Assembly: GCA_905221605.1 (NCBI GenBank)
Contig: CAJNDS010002292.1
Coordinates: 434,001 to 498,000, forward strand
DNA: 64,000 bases
Direction: 5' to 3'
Source: Symbiodinium natans
Lineage: Eukaryota; Sar; Dinophyceae; Suessiales; Symbiodiniaceae
In this document: positions 51,379 through 63,850 of the stretch, in pieces
How positions within the stretch are numbered: position 1 is the stretch's first letter
How the letters are laid out: the number at the start of each line of letters is the position of its first letter
Program-made: the position numbers and the translations under genes
The notes under the pieces: generated by a model
What the model was told of the DNA's origin: nothing
Seen by the model: only the letters and a program-made list of their open reading frames with translations
Database searches by the model: none

Positions 51379-53080
51379 GCAGGAGTGGCCATGAGACATG
51401 CCATATCTATCTATCCATCTACGTATGTAAACAATGTATATGTATGTATATATCCGGCTGTAGCTCACACGGGCCAAACCTGTACAACAAGATAGACAGC
51501 CTGGCAAACACGCGGAGTATGCCTTATTGCTGCAACGGGCGCGCGCGCCATTCGACCCTGCCGTGTAGGCGGTAAGCCTTGGACGTGTTGGTACACCGCA
51601 ATCACACCTATGTCGATTCGCCAGCGTGCAAAGGCCAAAAGAGGCGAACTCGTATGCAAGTGGAAGCGGGTATACCATTAAAATGAGAGGCATACTTATG
51701 ACAGAGTTCACTGCTGCCAAGACACACCAACAACGACCACACTAACCACACCGAGCTAAGGTGGAGTTCACGATGAAGTGTATGCCTCAAGGAGGCATGC
51801 TGAAAAGCAAGCTCCACGACCTTGGGTTCCAAAGATTGCCCTCCACCTGGGGAGATTCTTGAGCAACTGCAAAATCAGGTATGGTCGTCCTTAAGCCACA
51901 TGCTCCCGCTGGGCAAAGCATATCGGGCCCGAAAAACAAGGTCCCAAATCATGTACATGGGGGGACCTTGAGCTCGTCGAGGCTAGATACAAGCTATCAG
52001 TAACTTTAGACCAGTGCGGTCCCTTTATACGGCAGGGTTTATGCGGTTTCGTCAATGTTCAAAAGTGAATGGTGTCTGTTGCATTCGACAGATAGTCGTA
52101 GACAAACAAAGACCCAACGTGGGCTTCATTTCATGAGTCCTACAGAATACTTCCTTTAAGAACAACCAGGCAAGAGCAGAACGTGAACAATGAACAGAAT
52201 AAACGAAAGGATTGGTGGGTCGGTCATGCTTTTTCGTACGACTTGCAGACCTGCCGACTTTTTCGTCACTCGAGACAACAAGATTTGTTTTTTGGGGGAA
52301 CGGTCTGTTGTGTGGGTTGAGTGTGGCTTGCCAACTGTTCGAGTTGTCTTGGATTTGGCGCTGCTCTTGGACTCGGAGTGGTCTCCTGGATTGGGCTTGG
52401 CCGTTGTCTTGGAGAGAGGGTGTGCTCGCTGTTTGGGGTCGACGTAGGCATTGTGTGCACAACACTTAAATGGGGTCATATGGTGTCTCAACTTCAGAAG
52501 GTTGGGATTGCTCAAGCCGCGCGGCACAAGCTCGCCAGCGTGTGTAACGCACCTTCTTACTCCAGCTTAGCTCGTGTTTTGGACGAAAATCGAGCTCTGG
52601 CCTATAGGAGCAGACATATGCAACCGATGCACGGAGTTTTGGGGTCTCTCTAGTTTCCTCGCAAAATTCGCATGACACAGTTTTGAAGTGGCTTCGGGGA
52701 GGGTACCAAGTCGTGTTCGAATGTCCATGAACGTTCCGTACTTGAGAAAGTGCTCCCACCCAGGTCTCTTGATTGCTCTTGGCAATTGGGAGCTCCAGTG
52801 GCTGATGGCTCTTGTAGTACAAACGTGGTATGCAATGTATGCAGAGGACGTTCGGAGCTCCAGCGGTTCAAACTCAAAGTTCGTAGTGCAAACGGAATGC
52901 AAGCCACATGTGTCTCTCACTGCTTGGGGTCTGCAGTGGCATTGACCTCTGACCTGTTGTACGGCGTGACAGGTTTACTGCAACCGGCAATTATCGGAAG
53001 TGTACCCACGCTCTGGGTAAAGGTCCATGACACAGACATGGCACCCACATGTGCCGATATGAGTCACGAGATGTCACGAG
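51379..53080. other. No supported gene
   Basis: A (TATC)n-like patch at 51,400-51,425. Competing open frames on both strands at 52,050-52,920 show no recognised motif. Confidence 0.4.
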
Positions 53081-53082
53081 AT

Positions 53083-53150
53083 CGCACAGCATGGCACAGC
53101 ATGGCACAGCATGGCACAGCATGGCACAGCATGTCATAGCATGTCACAGC
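53083..53150 (+). repeat. Tandem repeat ATGGCACAGC
   Basis: Five to six copies of a 10-bp unit just upstream of a terminal exon. Confidence 0.92.
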
Positions 53151-53158
53151 AATGCAGT

Positions 53159-53334
53159 GGCAGGATGCCTTCTTGGCCAAAGCCAAGCAGCACAACCCCT
53201 TGGCGGATGTTCAAGATGGCGGGTGCGCTCTCCCACTTGCTGCGTTCTTTACATATCCGTATGCATGTCAATCTGAACATTCTGCTTTGGGTCCGCAGAG
53301 CGGCACACTAGGGCAGCTTCAGCATGCACCTTGA
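53159..53334 (+). CDS. Probable terminal exon, unknown protein
   Basis: After AATGCAG it reads WQDAFLAKAKQHNPLADV then LPLAAFFTYPYACQSE and ends SGTLGQLQHAP at a TGA (53,332-53,334). Balanced amino-acid use and a clean acceptor suggest a real last exon; no family named. Confidence 0.45.
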
Positions 53335-53737
53335 AATCTACCAGTTGGCTGATTTGGCAGCATTTCTCGGGGGTATGGGTGTGCGGGGTGCAGGTTGCTG
53401 GGGGGGAGGGGGGGTTGGGAACTATGACAACGGAATTGCTGACATCAGTCCTCACGATGCATGCCCCTAGTGCCACATCCCCGTGTAGAACCAAGATTGG
53501 ATGCGAATGTTGCACTGGCTTTAGTAGGGGCCCCCTCAAACAAATCTGGCACCCTCTATACAAAAGTTTTCCCGGGGCCCCCCCCCAAACAAATTTTTTT
53601 TGAGGGAGAACCCCTTACGCCCCGAAACCTTTACCCCTGGCGGCCTGAAGCTGTCTAGCCTTCCTGGGCCACGGCCCTTCAAACCTGAATTGTTTTGGGC
53701 CTTAAAGCCTGACGTTTTCCTGCCTTCCTGGGCTGAA

Positions 53738-54155
53738 GCCAGTGGCCTTAGAGCCTGAAGCCTTTGCTGAGCCTGAGAGAGCTCCGTACCTGAGGTTCTA
53801 TTCCCAAGCAAGGGGCAAAAGGGCCTGAGACTGCAGCTGACTTAATCCCAAGAAGTTTCCACCAGAAAAACTTGTGAGCACCCGTGGGCTACCAACCGAT
53901 CACGAAATTTGTTTGGGCCTCGTTTCGTAATGAAACCTAAATGAGGAGCTGGCCAGGCTTGGCATTCTAGATTTTCCGGGTTCGGGCTCCCGAAGGTTCC
54001 TGGAGCCCAAGGCCCTTAAGGCCTGAAACCTTTAGCTGAGCTTGAGAAGGCACATTACCTGAGTTTTGGAACCAAGAAAGAGAAAAAAGGGTCTGAGACT
54101 GCAGCTGCCCAAATCCAACAAGTTTGTCTTCCAAAAACTGGTGATCATAGCAACT
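53738..54155 (+). repeat. Two-copy diverged direct repeat
   Basis: A block from GCCTTAGAGCCTGAAGCC through CTGAGACTGCAGCTG at 53,738-53,885 recurs at about 54,013-54,155 with the same order of short motifs (GCTGAGC, ACCTGAG, CTGAGACTGCAGCTG, AAACTTGTGA / AAAACTGGTGA). Confidence 0.8.
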
Positions 54156-54249
54156 GACACCAACAGTTTGAGCTCGCAAAATGGTCCGGGAAGCTTGTGG
54201 TTATACGACGGCCAAACTTGCTTTCTAGTCTCGGCATGTTTCTGTGCAG

Positions 54250-54454
54250 GACTCATTTTGTCGTTGCGAGGATGTGCTACGAGTTTCTGGATCTGGGCCA
54301 AGATTTATTTGCAACTTGCAGACAGGATCAGAAAGGCCTGTATCCAAGTCAGCTGTGGAGCTTAGGCAGCACCTCAACGTAGTGAAGAATGTCGGAGCCC
54401 TGTCCAAATGCCACTGGCCGAGGCACGGTTCCCGAATGTTCCCGCAGATTTTTA
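54250..54454 (+). CDS. Exon of an unknown plus-strand gene
   Basis: After TGTGCAG it reads DSFCRCEDVLRVSGSG, SAVELRQHLNVVKNVGAL and GSRMFPQIFK, ending before a GT. Good codon-level composition; family unknown. Confidence 0.5.
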
Positions 54455-54484
54455 AGTTGTTTCTGTGTTCATTCTTCCACGCAG

Positions 54485-54620
54485 GTGGAAGATCTGGATG
54501 CTAGCCCCCTGCAGAGGCAAGCAATGACTGGAAGCTGTCCCCCCAATGTCTTTTCTGTAGAGTTCAAGGTGGAGTGGATTGCAGTCGACCCGAGCATTCC
54601 TTGGCAGCCTGATGTCCAAG
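54485..54620 (+). CDS. Exon of the same unknown gene
   Basis: After CACGCAG it reads VEDLDASPLQRQAM, then FSVEFKVEWIAVDPSIP and ends at CAAG before a GC donor. The FKVEW-x4-DPS-PW stretch looks like beta structure. Confidence 0.55.
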
Positions 54621-54883
54621 GCAGGCGAGACAGCCTCTGTGTGAGACCGACGAAGTCACATGTCAGCTACGAATGCAACGGTTCGATTGAATTCCATGGT
54701 TTCGGACAGCTGTGTTTCGGAGACCATTGCTCTACATGCGCTCGGCCCTATGTCCTTGTGTTGTTGTGTCATTGCCGACACCGGCAGTCGATGGTTGTCG
54801 TTTCTTGTTGTCGTCCAATTCGCTTTGCTGCTCAGTGGACTCCCATGTACATGCCTGAGAGATAAGTGCTGCCTGGTCAGCCT

Positions 54884-55066
54884 GGCAGCTTGGACAACGG
54901 AAATCAGGCTCCGCAAGCAACAGCAGGGCCGAAGAAGTGGACTACGTCGGACTCAGTAGGCTTTGGAGGCTGTCGGTCACTTGTTTTGTTGGCGGTTTGG
55001 CCATCCTCACAGCGCAATGCAAGAACGGAACAAAATAAGTACCGTAGAAGAGGCATGGCGGTATGA
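54884..55066 (+). CDS. Possible terminal exon of the same gene
   Basis: Reads GSLDNGNQAPQATAGPKK, then a hydrophobic stretch SLVLLAVWP and a basic end NKYRRRGMAV before TGA at 55,064-55,066. Confidence 0.4.
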   Translation, partial: GSLDNGNQAPQATAGPKKWTTSDSVGFGGCRSLVLLAVWPSSQRNARTEQNKYRRRGMAV

Positions 55067-58000
55067 CAGTTTGACGTTACAAAAATAGATTGCGCAGCAT
55101 GGACATGGAAGGAACGACAAAGTCCGAGACTTTTCATACCCAAAACTGGGGAACGGGGGAAAGGGCTTTGAAACCCTGAACCCAAAAAGGCGATGCTGGT
55201 CCTGTGCAGAGCTCGAACTTCAGCACTTCATAGCATTGAAAGAATTTAGCAAGCAAACGCACAGCAGGGCACCCGTTGAACTCAGACTGGCGCTTGGCAG
55301 GTGGGTTCAATCTCCCGCCCGCCACCGCATACAAGCAGATGTCCGACTGTGAGACTGCGACTGCCTGAGATGGCCTGAAGCATCCGGAAACATCTGCATT
55401 GCTGCAGAACTGAAGTATTTGCATCTGTTTGCACCTGCAGCAAAACATATGGAAATGTGATGAGGTCAACGCTTTGATTCGTTCGATGATGCCTTCATTC
55501 ACAACATGGCGCCTGGCAGATAGCCCGCCAACATGTTGTTCACCGGTGAGCTGAGGCATTGGGAAGCCTCAGTAATTTGTTGCCAAAAGACAACACTTCA
55601 CAAGAACATTTTGCAGCGGGACACTCCTTCAAGCGAGCAGTGGTCCGTTGTTGACGAATTGGCCCATCACGGCCCTTTGGAGACTTCCATCGCTTAAGAT
55701 GTCCTTCATTTTGCTCACTGACGTTTGTTGACCACATGCCGCGTGTCCTGCGTTCCACCTAGTTCGACACCGATGCGGCTTTCGTCTCAACGGAAGCACA
55801 CGGCAAACACTCCCGAAGGGGAATCTCGAGAAGTTCTTTTCCAACCTTGAGCTCTGCCTTAGAGTTGCAGTCGCTCTCGTATTGTTATGATACATATTGA
55901 AAAGAAGAGCAAATGCAGCATGAGCACAGGCTTGTTCCATGCCTTCGCTGTTCAAAGGCAGAGCCTGGGTCTTTCGAACTCCGGACAGGATTAGTTTTCC
56001 TCGCTCAGCGCATTTACAGCACTTGAGCGATTTCGGACATTGGTCACCTGCTAAGTCCAACCATGTCCAGCTCCATGCTTTCCGTGAGACTCTGGAGGCA
56101 GAGATGTCGATACTAGGATTAGGAATTAGGTATGCATACTGTACCCGGGAGAAACGGCAATTCCTCAGTACTTCTTCAATCAGGCTTTATCTCGCCTCTT
56201 CTCTTTGAGCATTTTTCGATCGAGACCAAAATGCAACAAACGAAGGAAGCGCAGAGGTGCCGGAGTTGCCAGGCAGGTCTCTGCAGGTCTCCGCTCCAGT
56301 TTGTTGTGCAGCGCTGGGATCAGCAACTTTCGCTGATGCTCTCAGTTCCCATCAATTCCCAACGCTTCAGCACAGGTGAGAAACCAATAGAAACCATAGG
56401 ATAAGCAGGCAGGCTGGACTTCTAGGTGACTACCATCATACTACCATCAGGTGCCTTCGGTTGGGCTTGTTGGTACTCACCTGTGCAGTCTTGGTCTCTA
56501 AGACCCCCTGTTGGCAATGTACAGCAGAAAGCGGCAATGCACAAAAGCAGGTCACTCGCCGCCCGAGAGGTTGCGAGCATGACTTGAACAAGGTGTTTGC
56601 GGCAGCCTTGGCACATGTTGGCATCTCAAAATAAACAAACCTCCATCAAGTCGTCAAGAGTGCTGCGGAGCACCACCGTGCAGCGACGTAGTTTGCTGAG
56701 ACAAGCTTACGCATGGATTCGCATGCTTGTGTAAAGGCGTGCTGCACAAACTCAGATGACCAAGACAAGGCAGCAGAAAGAGCGAACCCAGATCGCACGT
56801 GTCTAACCAAGCCAGATCAAATGCTGTGCCACGACAGACCGTGTGGTGCCTTGTGACATATACGCGGCTGCCTTCTCGACAAAGAGGTGAATATGAATGT
56901 AAACAATGCAATGTCAGTCGGCAGCTGTAAAAATAGCAGAGGGAGGTCTGGGGATTGCTAAAACAGCCATGAACGAATCTGCAAAGGGACCGACTTTCAG
57001 TTCATCGTGCTAAAGACTCTCTTTTATGAAACGGTTGCTGTAGGGCTCCAATGGCGTGCTCGGATTGAGATGGCACATGTCACCAATATCTTGCTTGACA
57101 TCGAGCCGGCTGGCAGCGGCCTGGCATGGCGCCGCAGGCCAGACGTGGACAATGATGCCTTACAAAGCCTGACATGCCCTAGATCTCAATTCGGACTACA
57201 TCTTTTTGCGATTGCCATCCCCTGCCTGGATCGATCTTCAGGATGCTGCATGGCTCGCCAGCAGCTTCAACCATGGGAGTGGGTGGCAGAAAAGAGTGGT
57301 ACAGGAGTTATCCCTGCACTTGAGCTGCACTCAAAAGAAGCTCCACATTCCTGTTTTGAAGAGGAAACAGCTGCAGCGCGCTTCTGGTGCCAGCTTGGAG
57401 ATGTGGAAGTCGGCATCGGAACCCTCATTACGTGCCTTTGAAGCAGAAAAGATCATGTTTATGCATTTAGAGCCGTAGCATCCGCACCTGTGCACCTTTC
57501 CCTGTGGAGGGCTTGTTTTGTGGTGTATATGAGTTGATGGTGGTTGTGCGATTTTAACTCCCTTCACAGGTCTCCTGTACTCCTCTTACTCCTCGCCTGG
57601 GTTCTTGGCCTAGGTCTCCTACCCCCCGCATCGCCGCAGAGTATTAATGCAAACAAGCTCAAGAGTGGCTGCGCCCGAGCCACTCTTCCTAGTAGCCAAT
57701 CAGGATACATTACAGTGCCCGTATGTATAACATATAGAATAATATGTACATACATGTATATATCTCTTTGTGTTTAGTTTTTTTTTAAGGCTTCAGGATA
57801 GTTTTAGGGGTATAAAGCCTCCCTGAACCACCAACCCAACAGACGTGGCCATGGAGGTGTCCCTACCCTTGTTGGGCGGGAACACTGAAGGTCTGTCTGA
57901 CAGCGAGAAAGAGCCTGGCCGCGAGACACAGCCTACACAGTTCGAAGACATACCGAGAGCTGCTGCTGGGATGTGGGCATCACACTGGGACTAATCTCCA

Positions 58001-60250
58001 CGAGTGGCGGTGCAAAGCTCCCTGCCATCGCTGCACCATGTGATTTCAGGGACAGGGCAGGATCTTTGCTTTCACCAGATCCGGGTATGTCTGGCTTAGG
58101 GCTTGGAGTCCAGAGCAAAATCCGCGAAATTCGAATGGTTCAAGGTTTTCGGTGCAATCTCACCATAGAAACTGTACTGAATTTAGACCCAAAGTAATCC
58201 TCGAAATCCCAATAGGATTTGGGCTTTGGTGACAGAGTTTAGGTTTAGGGTTGAGGTTACAGGGTGAAATCACACCATCGAAACTACATCGAAGTGATGA
58301 CTGAGTTAAACAAAGCAAAGTCCAACCAGGGTCAGGTGTACATCGGTATAAGTCTGTTTTCGAGTCCAGGGTTGAGGGTCTGCGGTGACAAACCATCGAA
58401 ATTGGAATGAAACTAAGACGGAACTTATATCGGCGTCATCTGAATAGGGTCAGGGTGTCTGTATGGTTTAGGGCTTGTGGCTTGGGGTCCAGGGTTTAGG
58501 GTTTAGGTTTGGCGGTGACATGGCGCCATCGGATTTTGAACGAAAATGCTGGCAGTGACTTCCGTGAACGCCGTGAGGCCTGCAGTACAACTTCCGTTCC
58601 TCTCGAAGATCATCTAGCGCATGCTGAATGATGTATTCAAAGCTGTCTGCATGTTGTTGCCATCAGGAAGGGATACGGCTCAGCTCGCGGGGGAATGGGG
58701 TTTGCGGTTTGCGCTTCAAAGTCCCAGCAAATACCTGTATTCTTTGCACTTATAAAACTTCTTCAATTGTTAAATCCTTGAGTGTATTCGCCTCTCGCTC
58801 CCGAGTTGTAAGGGCAGGTTGTACCCACGACGGGGAAGAAGAGCACGAACCAGGTTTCAAACAAGCCCCGAACCACGATGAGAAGCAACCCTGAATGCAG
58901 CACGAAGTTGTCCGCAGAAGGGGGCGGCTTTTCTAGAGCAATCAAAGCAGAACTTAATCCTCCTTGCCGACACAGGCATAGCATATTGCAGTTTCCAGGC
59001 ACGTGCGGCGTGTCCTGTTTTCTTCTCGCATGTTCCCCAAATCTTGTGCCGATGGCAGCCAGTCAGCAGCATGTCAGATCACGGCAAGTGGTGAAGGCAA
59101 TTAAAGGCACACGAACCATGATGTTTCTCAACTTGATGCCTTCGTTCTGAGGCGGCCCCCAGGTACAGCTCCTTAAACACCAACGTGGCGTTCGCATAGC
59201 GCTAGCTTCGTGCTTAGCACGAAGTCTCAGCAGGGTAGGTATGTTTGAACAGAAAGAAAGGTAAGCGTGCAGGCATCTGGCCCGAAGCTAGCATTGTAAC
59301 GGTTGGGGACTACATGTTGGCGGGGCTTCCCAAACATGGCTTTTGCGCTTTTTGGGGCTGAAAGACAGTGGGTTGCTGGCGCTAACACGGCGCCAGTACG
59401 GCGCTGGCAAAATGTGCATGAACCTGCGTCTTCCAGACAGCCGGTCAACTGCTACCCTCAACCCTTCAACCTCAACCCAAACCTTTCCCCCAGTGTGAAG
59501 ACAAATTGGCCTTTTGGGGGATTGAGTACCGACTTTAGTGCGTGACTGTTGATACTCAACGTCAACCCCTAGACGTCTTTTATAGAATACCTCCAACCTA
59601 TCCTGTTTTGAAGATGCGAATACACAACTTGCTCACCTAGGATTTTCGTTGTCATTGTTATCTTTGACATGAGGCGGCCCCCCAAACCATTCGTCTGACA
59701 TGTTTTGGATGAGTAGCATTTTGAGAAATGGCCACCTGGCGAAAAGTCCAGGGGACTTGCGGCAGAAAAATCTCACAACCCCACACCGAGGTTGGCAAAC
59801 TATCAGCAACCCCCGACTTTTCCGCCCCATCAAGGCAAAGGCGAGTCGGGGACGCTGCCCGGTCTACCGCAGAAACTTGGACCAATCGAGCACGCGACAT
59901 GAACTTGTGAATGTGCCGTGTTCCGCAAAAGGCTCTCACCGAAGATGACACATGCAAACAGCAGGCGGAACTCGAAAGATCTCGAAAGACCTGAGAGGGA
60001 ATGGTTCCACATGGTTGCAACTCTTTGCAGCTGACTTCGACGGGAGGTGTCGGCTTTCGTCTTCCGCGAGTAGCAGTACTTTGGAAGCTGAGCTGGTCGA
60101 GGATGTAGGCCACCAGTGAACCAGAGCAACGTTTTGCAGCTAGTCGGGCTGGATGTGCATGTTCCACTGGGTACATGCCCCTGCTAGGCCTCGATGTGGC
60201 AGCAGATTCCAACCACGAGCAAAGTGTCGAAAGAGGTCGAACGGGTCCAG
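55067..60250. other. Long stretch without a supported gene
   Basis: Frames at 56,215-56,375 and 57,200-57,470 are open and splice-flanked but ambiguous, with two plausible frames each. Degenerate GGGTTTAGGGTTTAGG-type telomere-like strings occur at 58,225-58,260 and 58,440-58,515. Nothing else recognised. Confidence 0.4.
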
Positions 60251-60277
60251 GCCAGAGAAGTGTTGACAGGCAAGCAG

Positions 60278-60325
60278 GGCAACAGGGCAACACAGGGCAA
60301 CACAGGGCAACACAGGGCAACTGAG
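60278..60325 (+). repeat. Tandem repeat GGGCAACACA
   Basis: About four copies of a 10-bp unit. Confidence 0.93.
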
Positions 60326-60599
60326 CTCCCAATGGTGCAAATCGGACTCGTTGCAGCATCTGCCTTGAGCCCATGTCCCGAGTTCGGATGTTAGACTCGG
60401 CTTGGTCCCAAAGCACTTCTGCATGGTGTAGCATTGTGTGCTTGCATAGAATTCCTGACCAGATTCCGGCACCGATGCACGGCATGCACGACTGGATGCT
60501 CCAGCTGACCCCGTCCAGGTGCACAGAGTCATTGAAGAACTGGGTTTTTTTCGGCTTCTCCTGCGCCTTCCGTTCAGGGACGGGGCGGTCAACAGCTTG

Positions 60600-60771
60600 C
60601 AAGATCACAGCTGGCTCTCCCAATGCAAAGGCCGATGACCAGGCGAGTCCACGTACGCAGTGGCAAAATGCCCTGCAAAGAGCAATGCAGGAGCCTGCTT
60701 TGATGTCAGAGTCCAGTTCTGTTTGGGATCGTTCCAGTGTGAGAACACCAGCGATCGCCCAGTTAATCTAA
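60600..60771 (+). CDS. Possible exon, unknown protein
   Basis: Reads KITAGSPNAKADDQASPR and ESSSVWDRSSVRTPAIAQ before TAA at 60,769. Coding-like composition only. Confidence 0.3.
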
Positions 60772-61074
60772 GGCTGAGTAGAGAAAGTCGGTCTTCACAA
60801 GCCGATAATTCTTGTGCAATACACGGACAGGAAGCTGAAGTCCGACTATTATTTCGCCTTGATCTGCCTCTCATGGTGAAGGCCCTGTTGTTGGGAAACC
60901 AGTGCATGTGGATGATGATCATGATCAAGATGATGATCATGAAGATGCGGTTGGTGTGGTTGTTGCAGTGGTCATGGTTACGGTTGCTGTGGTTGTTGTG
61001 GTTACTGTGCTGGTTGTGGTGTTTGGTGGTTGGCGGTTGCCGGTTGTTGCCGGTTGCCTGCCTGCCCGTTGCCT

Positions 61075-61275
61075 ATGGCGGTTGTTGCGGCTGCTGCGGC
61101 TGCTGCGGCGGCGGCTGCTGCTGCTGCTGCTGCTGCCGCCGCCGCCGCCGCTGCTGCTGCTGCCGCTGCCGCCGCTGCCGCCCGCCGCCGCTGCTGCCGC
61201 TGCCGCTGCTGCCGCCGCCGCCGCCGCTGCTGCTGCTGCTGCCGCAGCCCCTGCCGCTGCCGCAGCCGCAGCCCC
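61075..61275 (+). repeat. GC-rich trinucleotide repeat (CTG/CCG)n
   Basis: Mixed CTG and CCG triplets. Ala, Leu/Pro, Cys/Arg and Gln/Arg frames across it are open on both strands because of the repeat. Confidence 0.95.
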
Positions 61276-61880
61276 GTTGGTGGCCTGGAAGAGTGGAGAG
61301 GGCAAGGTATGGGGAAGAAGGAGTGCAAGACATCCCGCGTCCCGTGAAACAAGCTCCGGCTGGAGTGGAATGATGTGGCAATCTTGAGAGGGCGCATGTC
61401 GATGTAGTAGTGGTTTGTGGAGTCCGCTTTGTCGCAGGCAGTTGCGAACGGCGAGATCACATCATTTTCGGAACCTAGCCCACCTAGGTGGCACCAGCTG
61501 AAGGCTCCAGGGTTGTATTGGGTGTGTCAGGCTTCTGAAAACATCCGAAGATATCCGAAGCTTGAGCTCGTGAAGCTAGGGCATATTGCAGCATTGTAGC
61601 TCAATTGATTTAATTGTGGGGCTGCTCCCCAGCGATTGTTGCTACATACATGTCTGCCATCGGTCATGTTAGGTCTCCAGGCAGAGTCTGCTGGTGAGCC
61701 GCAGCTGTCACATGGCACATGGCTTGAAAGGTTGCAGCGCGGCGTTTCCAGCAGGCCGCACGACCCTTTAGGCTTGAGGTGTGAGAGAGAAGGGAAGCGG
61801 AAGACGAAACGAAGATAGCGAAAGCAGCAAAGCACTTCAAAACACTGAGCTGCGAGTCTCAGGAGCTGCTGCAATCGGGT

Positions 61881-62258
61881 GCTCGCCCAGGGCAGATTGA
61901 GTCCTTGCAGGTGGGACAGGGCGACAGGGCAGCCCAGGGTCTGCTGGAATGCAGTGCCCAAAGCCTGTGTGAAGCTAGTGAAGATATGCGTCCTCAGGTG
62001 ATAGAGAATCTCTATGGTTTCCTGGCGCCTTGGGATTTTCATCGGACGGCTTTGCTTTTTGCAGCTTTTGCTGTCTTGTGAGGTATTGTCGCAGCTAAGG
62101 AGGAGCGCGATTGCGAGCAGGGCTTCGATGCCTTGTGCAAGTCTTTCGAGTTTCTGTTTGGAGGGTTGGAGCAGGCCTTTCTGCAGAGTTGTACTTTTTT
62201 GTCAGAGCCAAGTGTTCTTTGGTCCGCAGCTGAAAGGCACAAAAGGTGCTCGACGTGA
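61881..62258 (+). CDS. Exons of an unknown gene, one in-frame TGA
   Basis: After CCTTGCAG (about 61,910) a frame reads AAQGLLECSAQSLCEASED, VIENLYGFLAPWDFHRTA and LLFAAFAVL, meets TGA at about 62,079, then continues in the same frame with KEERDCEQGFDALCKSFE and FLFGGLEQAFLQSCTF to TGA 62,256. Either the two halves are separate exons with a very short intron or the copy has a nonsense change. No family recognised. Confidence 0.45.
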
Positions 62259-62399
62259 ACCGTGCCGGAACGATTACGACCATGGAGTTCTCGTCGAGGC
62301 CTCAGATGCCGACGGCCCTGCCAAGCAACTGAGCCGATAATTTGCCTAATTTATTGAGCGTACTTTTGCACGTCGTTTAGCAGTTTGTCACGACCAAGG

Positions 62400-62540
62400 A
62401 TGGCCACCAGTCTTGTGGGGCTGGACTTGGCGCTTGTTTGTGGACTTGATGAGCGGCAAATTTTTGTGTCTGTGGAAGCCTGCCTGAATCATTTGCCAGA
62501 AGTATGTGCTTCACATGGAAAGCTGCGCAAGCTATGCTGG
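62400..62540 (+). CDS. Possible exon of the same gene
   Basis: After ACCAAG it reads MATSLVGLDLALVCGLDE then VSVEACLNHLPEVCASHG. Coding-like; boundaries approximate. Confidence 0.35.
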
Positions 62541-62640
62541 CACGAGTCCTGCTCAGGACGAGTCCAACGACGGAGACTAGTCTGCAGAAGGGGATGGGGG
62601 TCTGAAACCAATTGTTTAAACATCAAAAAAACGATTTGAA

Positions 62641-62765
62641 AGGTAGGCAGGACCAAGGAGACAGGGAAGAATGGAAAGGATGAAAGGAAGGAGGGCGGGA
62701 AGGAAGGGAGGGGAGGAAGAATGGAAGGACGAAAGGAAGGCCCCAAACCCTCCCCTCCCGGTTTT
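62641..62765 (+). repeat. Purine-rich GGAAGG tract
   Basis: Repeated GAAAGGA/GGAAGGAG strings followed by the C-rich run CCCTCCCCTCCCGG. Confidence 0.85.
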
Positions 62766-62774
62766 TTTTCCACC

Positions 62775-63125
62775 GGGCAAGCACGCTTTTCAGCATCATG
62801 CTGTCGAAAGCAAAGGCTGCAAATACTCAACGAGTCGATACAGTACTCATTCGAAACCATCCTACGAACAGAGCTTGGTGTTTGGCAATGAGGGCTGCGG
62901 CCCCCTGGCCTTTTTGCGCCAAGCTGGCTTTTCAGAGCATGTCGTCGAAAGCAATGGCTGCAAATGCCCTTATGCATCCTTCCGCACCGGTCATACGCAA
63001 ATGGTAGAAGGTGGCTGCACCCCCATCGAGAAGAATTACTGCAAATACTCGGTGCTTCGGTACCGTATGAATCGTTCGAACCCCGGCCTCTTAGTCGGGA
63101 ACCTGCCCTGCCACCCTAAGCCGGA
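62775..63125 (+). repeat. Two-copy diverged direct repeat
   Basis: A GCTTTTCAG ... GTCGAAAGCAA ... GGCTGCAAAT order occurs at 62,788 and again at 62,930, with a third partial TACTGCAAATACTC at 63,038. Confidence 0.75.
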
Positions 63126-63187
63126 CAAGCTTGCCTGATGGCGGTAGCTCCCTTATTCAGTGCTTGTTTTCGATCCGTTTTCAGATA

Positions 63188-63426
63188 GGAAAGGTTGTTG
63201 TTCTTAAAAATCTGTTTGTTGATCCCGCGCAGTCCCTCAGCCTTGATGTGTGTCAAGCGGTCAGACGCAGTGACATCGTCTGCTATAGTCAGCCGTGCGG
63301 GCTCCCGAGCTTCCAAGGTTCAGTGCGCATCCAGGACCTGCTGAAGTTCTGCAGCACCAAACCGTCAGAGCCAGAGCAGGCCAAGAAGAAGGCCCTGGAG
63401 CAACAAAGTGCTTTTGTGCTTCGTGG
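63188..63426 (+). CDS. Exon of an unknown plus-strand gene
   Basis: After TTTTCAG it reads IGKVVVLKNLFVDPAQSL, VCQAVRRSDIVCYSQPCG, VRIQDLLKFCSTKPSEPE and a charged end before a GT donor at about 63,427. Regular alpha/beta pattern suggests a folded domain. I cannot name the family. Confidence 0.55.
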
Positions 63427-63702
63427 TCAGTAGTGTTGTGTCAGCGAGTCAGGCGGAGCGTTCGAAGCGCAAGCCCTCACCAAGCAAGGCACACATCAGA
63501 TGCCACAGAACATCAGAGAACGGATGCAATCGATTGCAGGCCAAAGCCCAGAAGCGGCTTTCGACGACGGCAGTCATTGAATCTGCTGGAATGAAGGTGA
63601 TGATGTCTGAAATGGTGGTTTGTTTGTGATTTTCCTTGTGAGATCTCGTCCACCTCACATTCTGGCAAATCGAGAGCACAAGTTTTACGGATGTGACAGG
63701 TG

Positions 63703-63850
63703 CTGCAGGAAAGAACCTGCAAAGGCGGACTTTGCTTAGGAATGCCTTGCAGCCAGCGCACTTCGATGCCATTGTTTGGATTCCAAGCAGGAGTGAGGCT
63801 GCAAGCATTGGTGGTGCCGAAGCCATCGTCAGGCAGGGCTGCGCAGCATG
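63703..63850 (+). CDS. Exon of the same unknown gene
   Basis: After GTGACAG it reads AAGKNLQRRTLLRNALQP then HFDAIVWIPSRSEAASI, ending near a CAG. Likely continues beyond the window. Confidence 0.45.

Noticed and set aside
59658-60623. A 321-codon minus-strand frame
   Set aside because: Composition is irregular, it crosses a tandem repeat and shows no motif; neighbouring evidence favours plus-strand transcription.
60902-61460. Ala-, Gln- or Leu-rich frames on both strands
   Set aside because: CTG/CCG triplet repeat is open in every frame; no flanking coding support.
63066-63110. GTTCGAACCCCGG, resembling a tRNA T-arm
   Set aside because: No acceptor stem, D-arm or anticodon arm can be folded around it.
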